Notes: a model not told the origin generated them from the sequence alone. A stretch of 64,000 nucleotides of DNA from Chromera velia (GCA_018398765.1 JAHBMJ010001867.1:36027-100026); one strand, 5' to 3'; positions 24,410-37,100 are shown, counted from the first letter of the stretch. Numbers and translations: made by a program.

Positions 24410-24518
24410 ACACACACACACACACATACACACACGCAGGTACGAAGAGAGAGAGAGAGAGAAACACAGCAAGAAAGAACGAAGAAAAAGGAAAGAGAGT
24501 GAGGGAGAGAAACAAAGC

Positions 24519-24552
<34 letters not shown>

Positions 24553-24690
24553 GAAAGAAAAGAAAGAAAAGAAAGAAAAGAAAGAAAAGAAAGAAAAGAA
24601 AGAAAAGAAAGAAAAGAAAGAAAAGAAAGAAAGAAAGAAAGAAAGAAAGAAGGAAGAAAAAAAAGAAAGAAAGAAAGAAGGGACTGTGTG
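24278..24690. repeat. (CA)n followed by (GAAA)n/(GAAAA)n microsatellites
   Basis: CA dinucleotides with CG and TA interruptions at about 24278-24437, a short GA run, then GAAA and GAAAA units at about 24520-24680. All open frames here are repeat-derived. Confidence 0.95.
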
Positions 24691-25071
24691 TCGGTGCGAA
24701 AAGAGACACAAAAAAGCTTGCTTGAAGGCCCGCGAGATCACTTTTGACTCTTCCATCTCCTCTCCGCGCCCCCGCTCCATGCGATGCAACGCTTCAACTC
24801 AACGCCTGTGCTAAGGAAAGAAATTCTTTCTATGGGTGGTGCGCCCCCAAACAAAAAATCCAAAACAAGGCTGAAGGGTATTTGCCGACACAAGAAGCCC
24901 TTCCGCACACTCAGATGGGATGCTGAACATCATGCCTAGCTGCCTGTCATCAAGAGAGGTAATTCACCGCAAGACAGAAACCGACTCACGAGAAAACAGA
25001 AATACCCGAAACCAACCACATACTTGCACGCACACACACGCAGGGAAATAAAATGAGTAAAGGCGACCCAC

Positions 25072-27365
25072 CGGAAGTCAAGAATGTCCACTGCGAGCGA
25101 AACCTCCTCGCTGGTCTTTTTCAGTTCTCTTTCCCTGCGGTTCCACGTCGGCGTCCATGACGACAGACAACAGAAGCAACAACCGTATCTGAGGCACGCG
25201 CCCTGATTCCAAAGTCTCAACTCCCTCTCTGCGACTTCCTTCGCAATCGCTGCACGCCCACGAGCTATACCGAAAGCAGCTGGTGTTTTCATGTGATAGT
25301 ATCCGACCCCGTCGGGACCGTTTCCGAAAATGTAATTGGACATAGCGGGGTTGGAATTCACCCCTTTGGTTCGAGATCTGGAATTGGCAGGAATAAAGCT
25401 ATCAGGGGTAATTTGGGGAGTTGTGACAGGGGTGACCTCCGAGATTATGTCTTCCGACTGCTGCGATTGTGAAGGCGCCCACGGATCCCGAGCACCAATG
25501 AGAGAAGGTTCGGGCTCCGACTCTACTTCTCCCGCCTGCCATTGTGCTCTAGTGTGAGCCGTGCCGTGGACAGCAGTGGGCAGAAGCATCACCTGTTGAG
25601 GCGGGGGTCTTGCTGTATCTGAGCAATTTCGGTGTTCCAGTTGAGGAGCAGGAAGGGAGGTCTGGCGATTGGATGATGAGAGGAAGGGCAATGCGTTGCC
25701 TAGAGGAGTGCCGAACATTTTCTCAAAAAGGGAAGTGGGACGAGGAAATGCAAGTGCACTTGCAGCAACTAGAGCGAGCTCTTCGGTGTCGCTCCCTCTC
25801 TGTCCCTCCCCATAAACACCCCCCGTGTCAGCAAATTCTCCTGTGGAAGGGCTTAGAAGGATTTTGACTTTCAGAGCTTCTGGGGAGCTCACCCATTGTG
25901 GATGAAAGAACCTGGGGGGAGGTTCCCCCCTGTACATGCCCCCTTCCACTGCATACCCACACCCAAACGCTTCTCTCCAAAGCGCTTCAGTCGAACCGAA
26001 GCTTGTGTCTAAAATTCCTCCCACACTTCTGTCAGTCAATGAGTCGTCGTGGTGCAGAGTCATGCCCATCAGTCGGAAACAATCGTCTCTATACCTCTCA
26101 AGAGATGCCAGCATATGGGCGTGCCAGAAAAGGTCTATCTGGTAGGTCAGCACGAGGGTTACCCCCCTCTGGGCGGCTTTGGGACGCAAGGAGAGGAATC
26201 GGCGGTAGTTCTCCACGCCCTCTCTAAGGAATTGGAGAGAACCGAAACGGGGACTCGAGACCTGATGGGGACAGCACAGCAAAGGCAGGAAAGGAAAAAA
26301 GAAGAGGAGGGGAGAAATCATGAAACACACCGAGAGAAGCAAAGAAAAAGGATGCTCTGAGAGAAAAGGAAGGAAACAGATCGAGGCTTGCACCTTGTGA
26401 GAAGAGAAGCGAGTCCAACGAAGAAAGAAAATGCCCCTCTTCTTGTTTTGTTTCAACTCTTGCATCTGTAGCTCCTACCCAGCTGCTGTTCTTACCACTC
26501 CACCCTGTGTCTCTTTCTCCCTCCGGCCCGTGCCCTTTTCCATTTCTGCTGTCTTCCTTTCTTTTCTTGTACCGCTGTCTTCCTGACGCTCTCTCTTTGA
26601 GAACCTCACACAGTCTTCCCTCCCAACAAAAAACACCGATTTTCTATTGGAACGCAAAACCAGTCACCCACTCTTCATATTCGTCAGACACTCCGAGACG
26701 CGACGGACCTGCCAGAGGAAGTTGGCTTGACGCTTTCTTGACTCGAGAAGGGGGAAGCCGCAAAGAAGGAGACATGAGTCTTCTCCATCTGCTTCTGTGC
26801 CTTTGTTTGATTCGTCGAAGGAAAAGGGGGCGAAGAAGGGTTCGGTGGGATACAGGGTCTTCCAAAGAGTGATTGTCTCTCTTTCTCCTGGAAAATGGGA
26901 AGGTTTGTTTGCTATTTCTCTTCCCCCTCCATTTTCGTGACTCCCACCGTCTTCCTGCCACAGGAAGGGAGGGTCTGCATCGAGAGAAACAACGCCTTCT
27001 CCGAATCTTTCCTAAATGTAACGGCCGTAGGAGGCAGGAGAAAGGCGATGGCAGTGCCATAACCAAGCAATATCGGCAGGGGGTACCAGAGGGCAGACGC
27101 TTCTACCAGCTTTCTTCTCTTTCTGCTGATGCCTCACGAGAGGAAGCCAGAGGTGTGTATATCTTCTCAAGTGTTCTCTGCCGAGGTTTTGGAGAGACAC
27201 ACTTGACCCGTGAATCCCTTGAAGGAAGGACAACAAACGGCAACCTTCAGATAACAGATCGCAAGAGAACGAGAACGACGCCGTCAAAGTGCACCCCTTT
27301 TCCTTCTCAACCCCTTTTGGTCTCTCTGAAGGCACAACGGATGAACGCACATCCGCACTCTGCAT
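25072..27365 (-). CDS. Glycine-rich domain (DUF1399/GRDP-like) protein, one in-frame stop, 3' end unresolved
   Basis: Resembles the GRDP/DUF1399 family of plants and fungi, whose biochemical role is poorly known. Exon 1 is 27365-26709 and exon 2 26261-25072; they join in phase 0 (TTCCTCTGGCAG, donor GTCCGT, acceptor CCATCAG). Family landmarks in order: LRRYTHLWLPLV, VPPADIAWLWHCHRLSP, LWKTLYPTEPF, RKRQANFLWQ joined to VSSPRFGSLQF, then FLSLRP and LTYQIDLFWHAHMLASLERY, and LMGMTLHHDDSLTDR. The two W-H-x-H motifs are the hallmark. The rest of exon 2 (about residues 340-615) is low-complexity, Ser/Pro/Gln-rich. A TAG at 27014-27012 interrupts exon 1 between GRYI and ERFGEG, although the family match continues on both sides. 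It is either a real nonsense change (CAG to TAG) or a sequence error. The frame after exon 2 needs a downstream exon in phase 2. The start ATG at 27365 is the first available, but earlier exons are possible. Confidence 0.75.
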
Positions 27366-28924
27366 CGTTCAAGTCTAGAAGACAAAAGACAGATGGACAG
27401 ACAGATAGGCATTCAGACAGTAACCAAAGCTCCTCGAGAGACTCCCGGACCCACTGGAGCTAAAGACAAACTGCACGCAAGAAGATATACGAGCAGACTG
27501 TCAGACTACAGGTCAGGCCAGAGCAACGGTTGTCAGAGTCCGTATACGTCCATACACATCAGTGTTCGGTTCAGCTCAGACCCTCGCAGGAACACAGCTT
27601 TAGACTGTTTACCGAATCAAGTCACTGTCTCACTCGCATCAGAGAGGTGCATACATATAGACATATACAGATAAAGCCATGCATTGCAGGGCTCAATACG
27701 GGAGAAGTTCGGGGATGAGCTGTAGCGAGTGCATTCCCTGCATGCATGTGCATTCATGCGCATTAAGTTATATATAATATACTTCAACATATATATACAT
27801 ATGCAGGTCACCATGCATGCATGCATGCATGCATATATGCATCAGGTCCCCTGCATGCATCCATGCATGCATGCCGGAGAGGCGATGAGAGATTCTTTAG
27901 TGTCTCTCTGGTCCTTTGTCGGGCCAGTATGCATCTTGCCTAGGCATAGGTCCTGTCCGTCTATTATGGCCAATCTGTTGCAAGCGCAAGCCCCTCGAAC
28001 TAGGCCGCCGCGCCTAGCTTATACTACTCCACGGTGGACAAAAATTAATACCTTTCATTCTCCGTGTGTTCGCGTGGTCAACTCTGCCTATCTATGGATG
28101 AGCATTGTGGTCTTCCTTTTCGTTTCCCCAACTTCTTCTTCAATGGGTTCCTCAGCCCGTTAAAAAATTTTATTTCTCCTCAACATTTCTTTATTAAACC
28201 TTTTCTTTACATCCATAAATTCTTTTGCATGCTTAGCGGCTTTTAGCTCCTTTGTCATGTTTCTTCAATCTGATGTTGTCAGGCTCTTCTCTCCGTTTAT
28301 GTCTTTTCTATCTCTTAAACATCAAAATGGTCTTTCTTTTTCTTTCAATTCTCTTGCCAGCGCCCCTGCTGGCCCCCCCCCATTCTTTTACTCTTTCTTA
28401 GATGCATGCTGTTGAATGCATGTTGCATGCATGCATGCGCAACACTGCAATTAACTCGATCGCGTGTATATATATACATGCAATCAAAGTTATTTTTTTT
28501 TTTTTTTTTAAAAAGTTGATTCAATGGTCATGCAAACACATCTCAATATATATATATACGTACATCGGAAGTGTTCGATCTGCCTGCATTCAGAGTCTGT
28601 TTTAGTAGATGGTGTTGAATCATGTAACAAACTTCAAAGATTCACTGCAGAGTCAATGCACACTTGCGATCAATTTCAAACTCCAAAGAGATTCGCCCAG
28701 CCGCTAGTGAGTCGCAGTGTGACACATGATCGAATCTGTGCATTAATAGAGCTACCGAGTCAGAAGATCGATCGATCGAGCTCTTTTTCCGTCTTCAATC
28801 GCTGTAGGGTCCGATTCAGCGTTCACCCTGCGCATCTAAGGACCTGATTGCCATTCACCCGTACACCTACCTCTCCCTCTAGCGTGTGGTGTAGCGTTCG
28901 CAGCTACACCGCCATTCATTGACG
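27366..28924. other. Intergenic region between two divergent genes, repeat-rich
   Basis: Lies between the 5' ends of the DUF1399 gene (minus) and the P450 gene (plus), so both promoters should be here. Visible content: TATATA blocks at 27768-27800, GCATGC arrays at 27811-27872 and 28401-28440, and a poly-T/poly-A switch at 28491-28515. No coding motif was found in the open frames. Confidence 0.5.
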
Positions 28925-30680
28925 ATGAGCAGTTGCCGGTTCTTTCGCTGCTGCTATCCATGTGTAAGTCAACAGCACGCCCGAGACCCCGAAACTCAGT
29001 CAGATTCCGCTCCCGTTCACGTGCCCATAGAGCCACCGAATCTTCCAGTCTCTTGGGCAGACGTGATGAGAACGAGAGGAGAGGAGGTATGGCGTTGCCG
29101 TTCCGCCCTTCTCCAGGCTGCCGGCACTACCGGAGTCGCCCTGCTGACAGGCGACGCAAGACACAAGCCGCACTGCTGCATGCTAATAGACGATGTGCAG
29201 TCGAGCCGAAGGGGAGAGAGCCCGCAAGAAGTCAACGCGGTGTTGCTTGTTACAGACACAGCAGTCTTCCAGGATTTGGAGGGGAGGAGACTAATTACAA
29301 AAGGACACAATCAAAAAGCCGACCTTGCTAGGGGCCTCACGAATGTAGACGGGATGGACTGGGCTCGTCAGAGGGCGGTCCTCTGTACGGCTGTCTTTCC
29401 CTCCACTTTCGCAAACGACTGGGCCCTGTTGGTTGCAGAGAGGCATGCCGGGGCCTGTCTTTCATTTTTAGCGGACGGGACAGTAGGGACAAACGGAACA
29501 GTTTTAGGGTCGGATGCAGGGCGTGGATGGGAACTGAGGGAAGAGTCGGGTGTGAGGAGAAAAGAGTTAAATTTGAAAGAGATGCTTCTCACTCCTCTGG
29601 CTTCTGTCTTTGCAGAGATTGTGGTGGGTGCGGCCTGCGTGTCTGAGTGTGAGGAGCAGATGGGGGTAGTCGGCACTTTTCTGGAATACTGGAAGGAATT
29701 GCATGCACGTTCACAGAATCAGAAGAGAAGGAAGGTGACGCATAGAGCGGTAATGAAAGTCCTTGAAAACGTGCAGGCTGCGGCAAGAGCGGCACAGAAA
29801 GAGGAGGATGCAAAGAGTTCCCACTGTGACAAAGGCAATCGAAGACGAAGCCTTTTGGCTTCTATGCTTTGTGTGGAAGGGGAGGGTGGGTCACAGATGA
29901 GAAGCGAAGAGATTGGCGCAAACCTGCTTTCATTTTTCACGGCAGGGTTTGAGACTTGTCTCAGCGTGATTACCTGCACGCTGCTGTCTCTCGGCGAGTC
30001 TTTGCCTGCTCATACCTCTGTGAGAACGGCAGTTCACGAAGAGTGTGTTCGACTTGAGAGAGCACCCGAGTTGAGGAGACGACAGATCGATTTGTTAAAA
30101 GAATTGAAGCACAGAGCAGTCAGAGGAGAGTCTCTCCCGTCTGACCTCACTGGGCGTCTTGAGGACTCATCAGACCTCGGAGAGAACGGCGTGCTGCTTG
30201 TCCGTTGTATTCTAGAGACGCTTCGGATGTTTCCGCCCGTCGTTGTGCTTCCTCGAAAGACCACCAAAGCCATGAATTTCAAAATGAGTGCCAGAAATTT
30301 ACGTGCTGAGTCCCAGGCCGACAGCAAGGTGGAGAAGGAGATCGAAATGCTAAAGGGGTCGCTCGTGCGCTGTGATGTCCTGTGCAGGTCGGACACGCAA
30401 AAGATGTCTACTAAATAAAAGCATTCGCATTTTCTCTGCAGTCCTTCACTGCAGTCAGAGAAGTGACAGCGACAAAAGTAGTCAATGGATGTGCAAGAAA
30501 TACATAGAACAGCGCGGTTCGACTGATAGACAGTATGAGACCGGGATGTGGAAAAAATCAACTCTTGGCGAAGGGAGTGAGTCAGTGGGCGAGTGAGTGA
30601 ATGAGTGAGTGAGTCAATAAAATGAGAGCTGGGAGTAATGAGGGGTACCGGTCCTTCGAGCGACGTCTTAGGCGACACCG

Positions 30681-30731
<51 letters not shown>

Positions 30732-31194
30732 AAGTGATTTTGCAGGCAATGGAGCACAGTTCGGCTGCACAGCCCTTCTTTTCCCACTCCTGTTTTTCCT
30801 TTTCCTTTTCCTCTTCTTTCTCCGCCCTTGCGTTGTTTCAGACCCTTTTGCGTCCTTTCCTTATAATTAAGATATCAACCCTCTACGCATCGCAAAACAA
30901 ATAAGATCTCTCACTGTGAATGAATGCAGCAACGGTGTTCAGTTCGAGTGGCCCTCTTGCTGGGACCCTCTCAATGACAGGCAGAAGGCAGCACGCCCCC
31001 TTGGTACGTTTGGGAGTGGAGAGCGGGCCTGTCCTGCAGGGACGGTCTCCCTCCTGGTGGCATGGACCTTTTTGCGAATGTTGCTGGCAAAAGTGGAGAA
31101 ATTCGCCTGTAGGCAGACAGAAAGTCCAGAAAAGAGTGTTTTTCTTGCACCGACTCTAAATATGACAAACCTGCTCTTTGTGACATTCTACTAA
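28925..31194 (+). CDS. Cytochrome P450
   Basis: Heme-thiolate monooxygenase; substrate unknown. Exon 1 is 28925-30387 and exon 2 30930-31194, joined at phase 2 (AG plus C), giving about 575 residues with stop TAA 31192-31194. Motifs: I-helix oxygen-binding segment FFTAGFETCLS (the A/G-G-x-E-T signature), K-helix ETLR near residue 430 followed by MFPPVVVLPR, and the heme loop FGSGERACPAG with the Cys ligand near residue 522. There is no obvious N-terminal membrane anchor. The N-terminus is instead Cys-rich (MSSCRFFRCCYPC), which could be lipidated, and a GTAAGT directly after it allows an alternative first exon. A long charged insert (residues about 255-320) precedes the I helix. The frame is clean, so the gene appears functional. 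The last 30 bp of the coding region and the 3' flank are duplicated downstream. Confidence 0.9.
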
Positions 31195-31555
31195 CGCAAT
31201 AACTGTTCAGTTGCCCGTTTTGAATTTGTACTTTAAATACAAAGACAAGAGGATGATAATGATGAGTAGGGCTAAACCCGGGGCCTTGTGTGTGAATCAG
31301 TGTGATAGTTTCCAAGCACACTGTAGGCAAGGAAGAATCCACCGAGGCGGAAGGGCAGCCAGGTACGGGATATATCCAAGCTTACTAGCGTTAGCAAGCT
31401 TCTAGCGCTGCCATATGGCAGATGATCATATATAGGCGACTTTTAAAATGACAAACCTGCTTTTTATGACATTCTACCTGGCATTCTACCTAGCATTCTA
31501 CTAATGCATTAACTGTTCAGTTGCCCGTTTTTAACTTGTAGTTTAAGTACAAACA
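31162..31555 (+). repeat. Direct duplication of the P450 3' end
   Basis: 31162-31244 (ATGACAAACCTGCTCTTTG, then ACTGTTCAGTTGCCCGTTTT) recurs at 31448-31555 with about 10% changes and an inserted ACCTGGCATTCTACCTAGC-type triplication. The 200 bp between holds a small palindromic cluster (AAGCTTACTAGCGTTAGCAAGCTT at 31378-31401). Confidence 0.8.
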
Positions 31556-31799
31556 CATAGAAGTTGAAAATAAAAAAAAATGTTGTTACAGTAAGTTATA
31601 TGCACTATTGTACAAAACAATCAAAGTCTAGTTAGAGACTTAGAGTAAAAGATCTAGAGGTTAATTAATATAATTTGAAACTTTGATTTTAATTTTTTAC
31701 GTAAAAATTAGTAAACATTTTAGTATGTATATGCAGATTTATTAAAAGTTTTCGCGGAGGTTAGTCATGGGGGTTAGTCGGTATATATGCCGGAAAAGA
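31556..31799. other. Short AT-rich spacer
   Basis: AT-rich, no gene or repeat recognised. It separates the duplicated P450 3' flank from the first LINE relic. Confidence 0.4.
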
Positions 31800-33712
31800 A
31801 GGAAGAAATATGAGTTTAGTTTAGCTGGAGAAGAACTGAAAAGAGTATCTAAATATCTATACCTGGGCCTCTTGATAACAGATAACTGTTTGATAGAAAA
31901 GATGATGGATGAAAGATACACAAAGTCTTAGACAGAAAGAGCTTTCTACTAGCTCCCTAAAAGCAAAAATAGCAGTCGCAAGTAAGCTGCCTCCGAGTGT
32001 TAATTTGTTTTGAGTGGTTCAAATAGACAGTCAGGGCAGTTTGGCTATATGGCTATAAAATCCATAGGGGAACAAAAAAGAGTTTCGAGAAATTTAACCA
32101 GCTACAGAGAAGGTTTGTGAGGTGAGTTCTGGGTATACGAGAAAAAGAAAGTGTTGTATCAACATATTTAAAGGGGGGTCTTCTTCCGATTGAGCTGGAG
32201 GTAGCTGATCAGACGCTGACATAGGGGGCCGCTGTTCTGAAAAAAAAAAGAGAATCCCTTGTCTTCCATGCGTTGATCGATACAGTTCAGAGAGGAGTAG
32301 ACAGCAGACTGAAAGGAAAGGAAATGTATCCATATGACTTCTTTCCCCATTTAAAAGAGAGTGCAAGAGCGCTGTATAACAGAGGTGAACATCCATTCAA
32401 GATAAGAAGAGCACCAGCACAGGCAGGCCAACAGCTTTCTTTTGAAATAAGAGATAGAATAGTTAGATGGTTGAGAGAAAGAAATGTAGATGAGATGGAA
32501 AAGAGAAAGAAGAAAGTGTAACAGTTTAAGAGGTAGGTAGAACAAACAATCAAGACAAGAAGAAGAGAAGAGCAAGTGAGACTGACTCAGTTTAAGGGGG
32601 TTTCGGGTTGGCACAGAGGGGTCCAGAATGGAAATCACCTTCATTTGTGGTCTTTCCTTGAGAAAAAAGAAAATACAGAAAGTCTTAGAAACAGTAGTGC
32701 AATCTGTGTGTGTATCAGAGAAGAAAAAATCGGAAAAGCCTCCTCTTGCTACTCTAAGCCGGCGCCCTGGTCAACCTCCCTAAACCTAAGTACTATTTGA
32801 AAGTTTAAGCCGCATTTTTGGATAAGCTTGAAAGTCTGCACCGCAGGCATAGATCATTCACAGTGTTTTGAAAACCAAAGCCGTATATTCGGACAGTGTC
32901 TTGAACGTCTATGCCACAGTTGTAGACGGTCTCTTGAAAAACGATGCCGCAGATAGAGATCATCTTGATTATATTTTTTTAAGTGATACTTAGGTTCAAA
33001 GAGGTTCTCTGGTCAGTGCATAGAAGCCTATTAGAAGGAGAGTAGCATTCAGACTTGGAGAAAGAAGCTTCGCTATGACAAATTTAAAGGAAAAGTGCCG
33101 CAGAAAGGTGAACAGAGACTCTGAGTGCTACTTGAGAAATGAATTTGTCTATTCTGTTTCAACTTGCTTGACCTTTCAATCCTCGAGGTTGAAGTCCATA
33201 TCCTCACAGAATGCCCAGTGCATGAATGGGAAAGGGAGGAATGTATTGGCTATCTGATACAAGGTTAGTCTAAGATAGACAAGAAAGACAAGAAAGCAAA
33301 GCGTATAAGAAAGTCAGAAGGGGATACTAGAAAAATTAATAAAATAGCTTTGTTCACTTTCTTGGTCAACAAAGCAGACTACCATATAAACACACTCATA
33401 AAAAGAATCTTAATGAGACGAAGAGTGTGGGGGAGATGCAAAGAGGAACTTAAGGATGCTTTTCGAGATGTGACTGCCGAACAGCTCACAGAAGTCCATA
33501 ACAAAGAAGAAAAGGGGAAAGGAAACAGAGAGCCGCATTCCAAGGTAGAAGATCTGATTGGTATGCTTTATCAGATAAAAAGAGTAAAAGAGATGGGCTC
33601 TGCACATAGGCATAAAGTTGCAAAAGTAATGGAGGATGCATGCTACCGCTCTATCCCTGCCGTGTGTCACTCTGTCTTTCACTCACACTTCGTCAGAGAA
33701 AATCAAGCATAA
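31800..33712 (+). mobile_element. LINE relic A, 5'-truncated (RT thumb and C-terminal zinc-knuckle region)
   Basis: Non-LTR retrotransposon remnant in the same orientation as relic B. It starts inside the RT after the catalytic motifs (LKRVSKYLYLGLLI). It then carries AVWLYGYKIH, LQRRFVR-stop-VLGIREKE, the segment VDSRLKGKEMYPYDFFPHLK, and RDRIVRWLRERN. Near 33140-33240 a C-terminal knuckle reads CLFC...EVEVHILTECPVHEWERE. The last open frame ends at 33712 (TFLVNKADYHINTLIKRIL). Several stops are present: TGA where relic B has TGG in RWVFQL, TAA at the end of the VDEMEKRKKKV frame, and TAGs shortly after. Frameshifts occur. It cannot encode an active product. Confidence 0.82.
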
Positions 33713-33879
33713 TTTAATCTTATCCCAGGACTGTAATTCAAATGTATCCATGTTTGTCGGTAGTTGCAATGGTTTTAAAGTGTAAGGCAAGAAATGCATG
33801 TGTTGTGATAGGATGTGTATTGTTGCATGTATGCGTGTATGATATCGAGTAATATGCATGAATATATGGTGCAAGGCGG

Positions 33880-36800
33880 ACGTCAGTAATTTGCCTACGA
33901 TTTCCAAGAAGCGAAAACGGAAGGAAAGGAAAAGAGAGAGCCAAGAAAACGGAAAAAGAGCTCCCAGAAAGGGGTCAGATAAAGAAACGATGGTGGGTAC
34001 CTCTGCCAGAAAGGGCGGAAAGGAAGTTTTTAGATAGCTTACAGGAAAGTCTGGAGAAACAAGGAATAGAAAAGGAATTCGACAAGATGATAAACGTAGC
34101 AAAAGGAGTTAGAGTGACGAAAGAAAGTTTAGACAGGCTCTACAGACAGCTGCACGATACAGTGGAGAGAGAACACAAACGAGCAGCAAAGAAAGAAAAG
34201 AATTTCGAAGAGGAACAAAAGTAAAAGAAGGAGACAGCCCAGAGATCATCATAAGAAGAAATCTGAAGGAAGTAAAAAAGACCGAGTCGAGAGCGGGAGA
34301 GAAAGTGAGACAAAGCAGAGAAAAACTTGAAAAAGAAAAAATTGAGGAAGCTGAGAATGAATTCAGAGAAGCAAAAAAAGAGCTACACATAGCAAGCAAG
34401 GAGAGAAGAAAGGTCATATGAAAAGAAGCAGCGAGACAGAAATACAAAAGAATTGAAGAGATACAGAAAGAGATCAGAGAGCCAGGAGGAGCATGGAAGA
34501 TCTAGAACAAGCTAGGCAAAAAGAAAGAGGTCAGAAAGGAAAACGCGCTGACAGAGGATGAGAAGGCAAAGGGATGGGCAGAACAATGGAAGGAGAACGA
34601 GGAGGAAACAAGAGAACAGGACGAGCAACTCACCTTTACAGACAGAAAGTCAGGAAAGGTAGTAAAAGCAAGGGTGACCAACTTATGCAAGACTTTTGAG
34701 GCTCTCACAGAGGCAAGAGAATGGAGGATAAGAACAGACAGTATAAGAGACTGGATGAAGAAAACAAGAAATCCAAAGAAGGCAGCAGGGAAAGACGGAA
34801 TGCCCCCAGGCGTCTTAGGGGTGATGGCAAAGTCAGAGTCGGTGGTTGACTGCTACAACTGCTTGCTGAATGTGTATGCTCGCTTTGCATGGTAGCCAGA
34901 GGGGTGGAATGATCTAGTGATTGCTGCTGTCCCAAAGCCAGGAAAACCGCAAAATATGCAGAAAGGACACAGACCAATTCACTTGGATTCTGCAGATGCG
35001 AAGTGGGGAGAACTGGGGATCAGAGATGCGGTAGAGAAAGAGGGGAGCGGGAAAAGGAATGAAGTACAGTTTGCATATAGGAAGGGGGTGGGGACTCTGA
35101 ATGCTATTTTTCTTTTGCTTCAATCGATTGCACGTTTTGAGTGTCTGTATGTTTCTTTCATTGATTTTACGAGCGCGTTTGATGAAGCGAGTCATCGAAT
35201 GATGGAAGTTCAACTAAGAAAGCATGGAGTGTCAGAAAAGACCATCAAGTGGGTGGCGGCATCTCTCCAGAACATCAGGGCAAGGGTGAGGGGAACGGAC
35301 TGGTGGTTCAGAGAAAGCAAGGGGTCAAAGCAAGGCGGGCCGGCCGGTCCTTCTTTGTTTTCTGCATATATTAATGACATGCGAAAAGAGATCAAGAAGA
35401 GAGCAAGGCTGACAGGGAGGGGGCTAAAACTCCAGAGAGACGCAGACGGGTCGGAGGACTTCCCCGTCGGCCTCTTCACAGACGACACCTACCTGAAGTC
35501 AGCAGAGGCAAGGGAGATGGAAAGATTGCTAAGAGCTCTCGAGGAATACGTAGAGCCCCTCAGACTTCTTTTGTCAGACAAATCAAGGTTCGTCAAGTTC
35601 TGCCGGTCAGAAAGGGAAAGGGGAAGAAAGGAATCTTTTATTTTGGGAGGGAAAGAGTTAGAGCAGGCAAAGCAATACCCATATCTTGGTTTGTTGTTGA
35701 CAGAAGATTGCTCAGTAAATGCAATGATAAGAGAAAGAACAGTGAAAGCAGAAAGACTCTTTTTTATGCTGAAATGTAAGATCACATCAGCAGGAGAGAT
35801 TCCTCCAGCCACTTACTTCCATTGGTTCAAACAGACAGTGTGTGCCGTATGACTATATGGCTGTGAAGTGCATTCACATTCGCAGGAGTCTTTGGCACAC
35901 TTCGATCGATTGCAGAGGAGGTTCATTCGATGGGTTTTCCAGTTGAGAGAGAAAAAAAGCATACACACAACCTTTTTGGAGGCAGGCTTGCTCCCCATTG
36001 ACTTTTGTTGTAGCTCAGAGAACGCTGTTGTGGGCACAAAAAGTTCTGAAGAAAGCAAGAAATACACTAACAGGCCATGCGCTTGCCAAGTCAATTCAGG
36101 AGGGGGTGGACAGTGATTTGAAGGGGGGAAGACAACATCCTTTTCACTTTTTTCCTCATCTGAAGAAATGTGCTCAAACTCTTTTTCCATACAGATGAAG
36201 CAACCCTTTTTATATCAGGAAAGAGCCAGAAGCAGCAGGAAGACAGCCGGTATTAAATATAATTTTGAACAGAGAGACCAGATAGTAAGATGGGTTAGCG
36301 CACTACAGAGAGAATCGGTGGCAAAAAGAAAGAACGAAGTCTTTGCGGAAAGAATAGAGAGCGCAATGCAAAAGAGAAAAGAAAACGAAAGAAAAGAACT
36401 GCAAGAAAGATCACTGATGCATCCGATTCACACTATAATATCAAACGGAAACCGTTTGAACTTGTGGCTGCACAGCAAACAGACAGATGAAAGAAACAGA
36501 GAAAACGGTCTCTCAATTGAGAGAGAAAGCATCGGGCGGACCCCTGTATGCTACAGAAAGGTTGCACCCTGGTCAGTCCACAGAAGAAGAGCAGCATTCA
36601 GGGTGGGAGAGAGGAGCCTTGAGGTCAATAAGGGGAAATTCTCTCTCGATGGAGGGAGGGGGACCCCGCTGCACGACAGAAAATGCATTGTTTGCTCTGA
36701 TCTTCTTGGCATCCAGGTGGTTGAAGACGAAGTGCACGTTCTGACCAAGTATCCCTTGCATGATGCCGAGAGGGCTGTTTGCTTGCAGGCTCTTTCAGAC

Positions 36801-37100
36801 ACATAGAATGAAGGGAGGGGGGAAAGAGTAGCAGGAAAGCCAAAATGGGGAGAGGGGACAAACAGGAAGACAGAAAGGCTTGCCTTGTTTTCTTTTCTTT
36901 TAAGTGAGACAGATGGAAGCGTCGACAAGTTTTTGAAGGATGTTGTCACAAAACGAGCTGCCGTAAAGGAATGCCGCAAGAGAAATGCATGCAGCCTGCA
37001 AGATGTATCAAGCATCCAGCTAGACCAAGCCCACCAAATCCTTTGGTCAAATGAAAAGGAAAGAAACAAAAGACAGGTAGAGTACTCAGCAACATGACAG
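33880..37100 (+). mobile_element. LINE relic B with reverse transcriptase palm motifs
   Basis: A longer copy of the same non-LTR family. The 5' part is a charged helical region (REKLEKEKIEEAENEFREAK). Then comes the RT: KDGMPPGVLG, VIAAVPKPGKP, motif A FIDFTSAFDEASHRMM, motif B GSKQGGPAGPSLFSAYINDM and motif C FTDD at about 35476-35489 in place of the common YADD or FADD. These are followed by YPYLGLLL, RRFIRWVFQL and the C-terminal knuckle CIVCSDLLGIQVVEDEVHVL near 36690-36750. The last frame ends at 37097. No endonuclease domain is visible, so the 5' end is probably missing. Lesions: TAG 34893-34895, TGA 35850-35852 (relic A has TGG here), frameshifts near 36005 and 36250, and TGA near 36196. 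Inactive. Confidence 0.87.

Noticed and set aside
23201-24515. Open frames that span the N run
   Set aside because: They exist only because N codons are counted as open.
24202-24789. Open frames encoding poly-Val/Cys, poly-Thr/His and Lys/Arg/Phe repeats
   Set aside because: Translations of (CA)n and (GAAA)n microsatellites.
28925-30418. P450 ending at the TAA near 30416
   Set aside because: That frame lacks the heme loop; splicing at 30387 to 30930 supplies FGSGERACPAG in phase.
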